Source of the DNA: Bacillota bacterium | GTDB lineage: Bacteria > Bacillota_A > Clostridia > Christensenellales > Aristaeellaceae | Assembly: GCA_023421735.1 (NCBI GenBank) | Contig: JAEZSP010000022.1 | Location: 111,312 to 175,311 of the forward strand | Direction of reading: 5' to 3' | DNA: 64,000 nucleotides | Part shown: positions 59,624 through 64,000 of the stretch, one piece after another | Layout: every line of letters starts with the position of its first letter | Numbering within the stretch: position 1 is the stretch's first letter | Program-made: the position numbers and the translations under genes | The notes under the pieces: generated by a model | What the model saw: the letters and a program-made list of their open reading frames with translations, nothing else | The model's database searches: none | What the model was told of the DNA's origin: nothing

Positions 59624-61944
59624 AAATCGCCTACGGCGACAGCCGCCTGTCGAAGCGCTGGGTCAACAAAAAGACCACATTCGACGAACTGTCCGAGCGG
59701 TTCAAGATTACTCACCGAACAACTGAAACGGTTGCCGAGTACCGGAAGTTTACAAAGGACCGGCGCGACGCCGCGAAGGACGTTGGCGGCTACGTCCTTG
59801 GCCATCTGAAAACGGGCCGGCGCAAAAAGGATACCGTCGAGAGCCGGTCGGGTATCACGCTCGACGCCGATCACGCCGGGCAAGGGTTCATCGACAGAGT
59901 GGAGATGCTGTTCCCACATAAGTGCGCGATCTACTCGACGCATAGCTATACGCCAGAAGCACCAAGGCTCCGAATGGTTGTCCCACTTTCCCGAGACGTC
60001 TCGCCGGACGAGTACGCCGCGCTCTCCCGTCTGGTCGCGGATGAGATCGGAATGGACTTCTTCGACGACAGCACCTACGAGCCGGAACGCCTGATGTACT
60101 GGCCGTCCACGCCGTCAGACGGAGAGTATGTGTTCAAGGTGATGGGCGGCAGCGAACTCGACCCGGACGCTTACCTTTCCAGGTTGTCCGACTGGCGGGA
60201 CTGCTCACTCTGGCCGACGTCCAGCCGCCATTCCGAGGTAGTTAAGCGGAGCATCCGTCAGCAGCAGGACCCCCTAGCCAAGGAAGGTGTGGTCGGGGCG
60301 TTTTGCCGTGCGTATCCGATCGAGGACGCAATCGCGGTGTTCCTTTCCGACGTCTACGCGCCTTCGGCAATGAGCGGGCGCTACGACTACATTCCCGCCG
60401 ATTCTAGCGCCGGCGTCGTCCTTTACGACGGGAAGTTCGCGTACTCCTACCATGCCACAGATCCCGCCTGCGGCAAGCTTCTGAACGCCTTCGATCTCGT
60501 ACGGATCCACAAACTCCCCGGCCTCGACGAGAAGGCGGGCTTCAAAGCGATGAGCGAGCTGGCCGTCAAGGACGACGCCGTTAGCACGATTTTGCTCAAC
60601 GAACGCCGTCAAAGGGCGACCAACGACTTCACGGACGGCGACGACTGGGCCAAGGGGCTGACCCGCGACAAACGCGGTGAGCTGGAAAATACCCTCGGCA
60701 ATCTGCTTCTGATCCTTACGGGCGATGAAGCCCTCGTAGGTATCAGGCACAACAAACTCGCGGGCCAGATCTATGGGGAGAACCTTCCGTGGGAACGGCC
60801 GCATCTCACCTGGCGCGACGCGGACACTGCGCAGCTTGTCGCCTACGTGGACGCCCATTACGGCGAGTTCACCGCCCGGAACTACGAGCTGGCGATCACA
60901 AAAGTCGCCGACGACCGTGCCTATCATCCCATCCTGGACTACCTTAACGGACTGCCGCCCTGGGACGAGACGCCGCGCATCGATACGCTCTTCATCGATT
61001 ACCTCGGCGCGGAGGACACACCGTATACCCGTGCGGTCACCCGCAAAACGCTCGTGGCGGCGGTGGCGCGGGTAAAGCGCCCTGGCATCAAGTTCGACAG
61101 CGTCCCAGTGCTGAATGGCACCCAGGGCATCGGAAAGTCCACGCTTATCGCCAGGCTGGGGCGCGATTGGTATTCGGACAGTCTGTCGATCTCGGACATG
61201 AAGGATAAAACGGCGCCGGAAAAGCTGCAGGGCAACTGGCTCCTCGAACTATCAGAGATGGCTGGCATCAAGAAGATGGACGTCGAGACGGTGAAGTCCT
61301 TCGCGAGTCGCATCGACGACAAGTACCGACCGTCTTACGGCCGAGTGGTTGAGAGCCATCCCCGCCAGTGCATCATCATCGGGACGACTAACAATGATGG
61401 CGGCTTCCTCCGTGATGTTACGGGAAACCGCCGGTTCTGGCCGATCCGGGTCACGTGCCAATCCACAAAGCGCCCATGGGATATCACGGACGACGAGGTC
61501 GATCAGGTTTGGGCTGAGGCAATTGCCGCGTTTGCCGCGGGGGAAGAACTCTACCTAAAAGGCGAGGTGGCGCAGTTCGCCGCGGATGAGCAGCGCAACG
61601 CGCTCGAGAACGACGATCGCGAGGGTCTTGTGGCGGCGTATCTTGAAACCTTGCTGCCGGACGGCTGGGAAGCGATGGACGTTTTCCGCCGGCAGGAATA
61701 TTTCCGTTCCCCTGATGACCCGACGCGACCGAAAGGTATGGTGCGCCGGACGCAGGTCAGTAACATCGAGATCTGGTGCGAGTGCTTCGGGCGCGGGCGC
61801 GACGCCATCAAAAAGGCCGACTCCTATGAGATCGAAGCCATCATCAAGAGCATTGGCGGCTGGGTGCGGTACGCGGGGAACAAGACAGGCAAGATGAACA
61901 TCCCTCTCTACGGCATCCAGAAGGTCTACGTTTGTGAGGAGTAA
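59611..61944 (+). CDS. Phage primase-helicase, VapE family
   Basis: A 777-residue replication protein. Residues about 30-170 look like an archaeo-eukaryotic primase-type domain (SGITLDADHAGQGF and EPERLMYWPS). The C-terminal 400 residues are a virulence-associated-E helicase with Walker A NGTQGIGKST near residue 503, WLLELSEM, and GTTNNDGGFLRDVTGNRRFWPI with the arginine finger region. It is typical of tailed-phage and satellite replication modules in Firmicutes. GGAGG lies 10 nt before the ATG. Confidence 0.9.
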   Translation: MRDMKIAYGDSRLSKRWVNKKTTFDELSERFKITHRTTETVAEYRKFTKDRRDAAKDVGGYVLGHLKTGRRKKDTVESRSGITLDADHAGQGFIDRVEMLFPHKCAIYSTHSYTPEAPRLRMVVPLSRDVSPDEYAALSRLVADEIGMDFFDDSTYEPERLMYWPSTPSDGEYVFKVMGGSELDPDAYLSRLSDWRDCSLWPTSSRHSEVVKRSIRQQQDPLAKEGVVGAFCRAYPIEDAIAVFLSDVYAPSAMSGRYDYIPADSSAGVVLYDGKFAYSYHATDPACGKLLNAFDLVRIHKLPGLDEKAGFKAMSELAVKDDAVSTILLNERRQRATNDFTDGDDWAKGLTRDKRGELENTLGNLLLILTGDEALVGIRHNKLAGQIYGENLPWERPHLTWRDADTAQLVAYVDAHYGEFTARNYELAITKVADDRAYHPILDYLNGLPPWDETPRIDTLFIDYLGAEDTPYTRAVTRKTLVAAVARVKRPGIKFDSVPVLNGTQGIGKSTLIARLGRDWYSDSLSISDMKDKTAPEKLQGNWLLELSEMAGIKKMDVETVKSFASRIDDKYRPSYGRVVESHPRQCIIIGTTNNDGGFLRDVTGNRRFWPIRVTCQSTKRPWDITDDEVDQVWAEAIAAFAAGEELYLKGEVAQFAADEQRNALENDDREGLVAAYLETLLPDGWEAMDVFRRQEYFRSPDDPTRPKGMVRRTQVSNIEIWCECFGRGRDAIKKADSYEIEAIIKSIGGWVRYAGNKTGKMNIPLYGIQKVYVCEE

Positions 61945-62191
61945 TCTATCTGGGGCTTGCCGATCGTGCCGATCAGGGCTTGGGCACAGACCATGGGCAA
62001 TGTCGCAAGCCCCCATCAAACTAGAAAAGAAGCGTGCTCGTGCCGATATTGCCCATAGAACCCTACTCCTTTTCAATGAGTATGTATTAGATAGGAATGG
62101 TTATTGGTACCCGCCTGTGTACTCGCGCGTAGGGTTTATAGGCAAAATGGGAAAATGGGCAGAATCGGCAATGGGCAAGCGGGAGGTTCCG

Positions 62192-62473
62192 ATGCAAGAA
62201 AAGAAACTGGAGCGTAAACTCGTCGAGGCTGTTAGGGCGATGGGAGGTCTCTGTCCCAAGTTCGTCAGCCCTGGTTTCGATGGAATGCCCGACCGCCTCG
62301 TGCTTCTTCCGGGCGGCAGGTTCGCCTTTGTGGAATTGAAGGCGATGGGGTGTAAGCCCCGTCCTCTGCAGGAATCAAGGCATGGGATGCTTAGGCGGTT
62401 GGGCTTCAAGGTTTTTGTTCTGAACGATGGGGAGCAGATAGGAGAGATGCTTCGTGATGTATCAACCTCATAG
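62192..62473 (+). CDS. VRR-NUC domain nuclease
   Basis: A 93-residue stand-alone nuclease: EKKLERKLVEAVRAMGG, then GMPDRLVLLPGGRFAFVELKA, which holds the Asp and Glu-x-Lys of the PD-(D/E)XK active site. It is usually found between VapE and SNF2 genes in phage replication modules, as here. The ATG at 62192 has GGGAGG upstream; the frame is open 86 codons further up, but this part is not conserved. It overlaps the next gene by 17 bases. Confidence 0.88.
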   Translation: MQEKKLERKLVEAVRAMGGLCPKFVSPGFDGMPDRLVLLPGGRFAFVELKAMGCKPRPLQESRHGMLRRLGFKVFVLNDGEQIGEMLRDVSTS

Positions 62474-63372
62474 CTACCAGTCATATGCGGCGGATTTCAT
62501 CGAAGCGAACCCGGTCTCCTGCCTGCTACTCGACATGGGACTTGGCAAAACAGCGATCACGCTGACGGCGATCAGTGTTCTGCTGTTCGATAGCTTCCAA
62601 GCGCAATGGTCAGGTGATCTTCAGCTACAAGCCGTTGCCCGACGCCGAGCAGCGCATCTACACCAAGATCGCTGACATCACCATCTCGATGAAGTCCACC
62701 GACCACCTGACCATGCCAGAATTGGTGACCGCGGAATACCCTGTGTGGATGTCGGAGTCGGAGCGTGAACTCTACGACCAGATGAAACGAGACCTCGTAC
62801 TACCCTTAGCGGAGGGTGACATTACCGCCGCCAACGCCGCCGCTTTGTCGGGTAAGCTCTGCCAGATGGCGAACGGTGCGGTTTATTGCGATGATGGCGC
62901 ACGCTCTGTCCATCACATCCATGACCGGAAGCTGGACGCTCTGGAAGATCTCATTGAGGCCGCCAACGGTAAACCCGTCCTTGTGGCGTACTGGTTCAAA
63001 CATGATCTGGAACGCATCGCCGCCCGACTTAAATCGCGGCATATCCCGTTTTCCAGGATGGACACGTCGGAGAGCATCACGCAATGGAATCGCGGCGAAC
63101 TGCCGGTCGCGCTCATCCACCCCGCTTCAGCCGGACACGGGTTGAACTTGCAGTCCGGCGGCAGCACCATCGTTTGGTTTGGGCTGACTTGGAGCCTGGA
63201 ACTGTACCAGCAGACCAACGCCCGGCTGTGGCGTCAAGGACAAAAATCGGAAACGGTGGTTCTCCATCACATCATCGCGAAGGACACGATTGACGAGCGC
63301 ATCATGAAGGCCCTATCCGAGAAAGACAAGACCCAATCCGCGCTGATCGACGCGGTCAAAGCAAGTCTATGA
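62457..63372 (+). pseudogene. SNF2-family phage helicase with internal deletion
   Basis: The start MYQPHSYQSYAADFIEANPVSCLLLDMGLGKTAITLTA (given in two parts: MYQPHSYQSYAADFIEAN and DMGLGKTAITLTA) holds motif I. Near 62600 the frame breaks and sequence resumes as NGQVIFSYKPLPDAEQRIYTK in another frame. About 150 residues with the DEAD-type box and motif III are lost. The C-terminal helicase half is intact to HPASAGHGLNLQSGG and NARLWRQGQ. It cannot act as a full ATP-driven helicase. Confidence 0.82.
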
Positions 63373-63429
63373 CAATCAACGGAGTCAAAAGCTGCCAATC
63401 CGAGCGAATTACACTTTCGGAGGTGGCTT

Positions 63430-63480
63430 ATGGAAACCCGGACGAACACGGCGGACGGCGAAGGGCGGTGCGGCGTATGA
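63430..63480 (+). CDS. Possible 16-residue small open frame
   Basis: METRTNTADGEGRCGV, with GGAGGTGG before the ATG and its stop overlapping the next start as ATGA. It may only serve to couple translation. Confidence 0.3.
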   Translation: METRTNTADGEGRCGV

Positions 63481-64000
63481 CCGCGCTTGAATACCTCCAA
63501 CAGGCGAGGAGCATCCCGATCAGATTAAACGCCATGGCGGAGCAGCTGGAACGCCTGAAATCAGCCGCTGAATACGTAGCGCCCAGTCTATCACATATGC
63601 CCAAGTCTCCAACTCGCAATGTCCATGCGAGCGAGAACGCCATCATCCGCTTCATCGACGCCGAGGAACGGATGAAGGATCAGTATGACAAATTGGCCGG
63701 GATCAACGAGACCATCAACGCCGTAGGCGACCCGATTCTTCACGCGCTGCTTGTGAAGCGCTACATCAGCGGCAAGTCATGGGCACTAATTTCAAGTGAG
63801 CTTCACTACAGTGAAGCCCAGGTCTATCGACTCCACGCCTCCGCTCTTGAAGAGGTGGAACGGCTGATAGCGAATACCATGAAACAGACAGTCCACGATG
63901 CGAATGGATCGACTGCAAGGCCACATCATCATACACCGCTTCAGGTACGCAGACCTCTAGCGGTAACCCGACACGCACCAGGTCTACGTATTGGTGGTCT
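63477..64000 (+). CDS. DUF1492-type phage protein, 3' end outside window
   Basis: 174 codons are open to the window end. ALEYLQQARSIPIRLNAMAEQLERL, then a coil, then KRYISGKSWALISSELHYSEAQVYRLHASALEEVERL match DUF1492, small phage proteins with a sigma region 4-like helix-turn-helix that are thought to act in late-gene control. The usual family end would fall near residue 135; the remaining part (HHHTPLQVRRPLAV) is unlike it, so the frame may continue past a lost stop. Confidence 0.75.
   Translation, partial: MTALEYLQQARSIPIRLNAMAEQLERLKSAAEYVAPSLSHMPKSPTRNVHASENAIIRFIDAEERMKDQYDKLAGINETINAVGDPILHALLVKRYISGKSWALISSELHYSEAQVYRLHASALEEVERLIANTMKQTVHDANGSTARPHHHTPLQVRRPLAVTRHAPGLRIGG

Noticed and set aside
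1..64000. tRNA or rRNA genes
   Set aside because: No cloverleaf with a TTCGA-type arm and no rRNA segments were recognised.

Overview
The window looks like the chromosome of a GC-rich Clostridia-type Firmicute, probably an uncultured gut or rumen lineage. The basis is a T-box leader, PadR and RsgA, AGGAGG-type ribosome binding sites, consensus sigma-A promoters, short overlapping operons and cofactors of a strict anaerobe (indolepyruvate:ferredoxin oxidoreductase, radical SAM). Species cannot be set from sequence alone. No tRNA, rRNA, CRISPR array or replication origin was seen.

Layout. 1-2153: end of an amino-acid ABC transporter operon (binding protein, two permeases). 2224-4620: MFS transporter and a FliB-like cysteine-cluster protein. 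4759-9732: livKHMGF branched-chain amino-acid ABC operon on the minus strand with a consensus promoter. 9835-17529: an aryl-acid neighbourhood with a FlK-like thioesterase, iorAB, a PadR regulator coupled to a membrane polyferredoxin, a UPF0489 protein, a URO-D family protein, and a paaK-type ligase behind a T-box whose specifier (UGG) and discriminator-pairing base (C) both point to tRNA-Trp. 17530-22191: a 158-bp MITE-like element, a four-domain CoA-disulfide reductase/rhodanese/TusA/DsrE fusion, an aldo-keto reductase and an orphan AraC-type response regulator. 22323-28104: a tightly coupled sugar operon (HAD phosphatase, deoxyhypusine-synthase-like protein, PfkB kinase, GmhA-like isomerase, GH38 alpha-mannosidase). 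28243-31573 (minus): a collagen-like Gly-X-Thr surface protein followed by a GT-C-type membrane glycosyltransferase.

31813-39975 (minus) is a complete common aromatic pathway plus the Phe and Tyr branches in one operon: aroF, tyrA, aroB, aroA, aroC, pheA, a fused aroE-aroK, aroQ. In front of it is a 31-residue leader peptide containing FYYFYF, with mutually exclusive pairings that form a textbook ribosome-mediated attenuator. Phe/Tyr starvation would thus turn on de novo synthesis, while Trp starvation, through the T-box, would turn on aryl-acid activation.

40039-44864: RidA and a Spx/ArsC-like protein on the plus strand, then on the minus strand a GT2, a galacturonokinase-like GHMP kinase and a nucleotidyltransferase fused to a UDP-uronate 4-epimerase. 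45026-46041 is a decayed UDP-galactopyranose mutase gene whose promoter survives. 46234-56263: guaA, a GNAT protein, YcxB-like, a radical SAM protein behind a structured leader, a frameshifted rsgA, cysK, an LD-carboxypeptidase-GrpB fusion, a PNPOx-like protein, an APH-type kinase and thiN.

56623-64000 is accessory and disturbed: a long inverted repeat, a frameshifted NAD-epimerase gene, an oligopeptide-binding protein missing its N terminus, and then, across an abrupt junction near 59250, a phage replication module (VapE-type primase-helicase, VRR-NUC nuclease, an internally deleted SNF2 helicase, and a DUF1492 protein running off the end).
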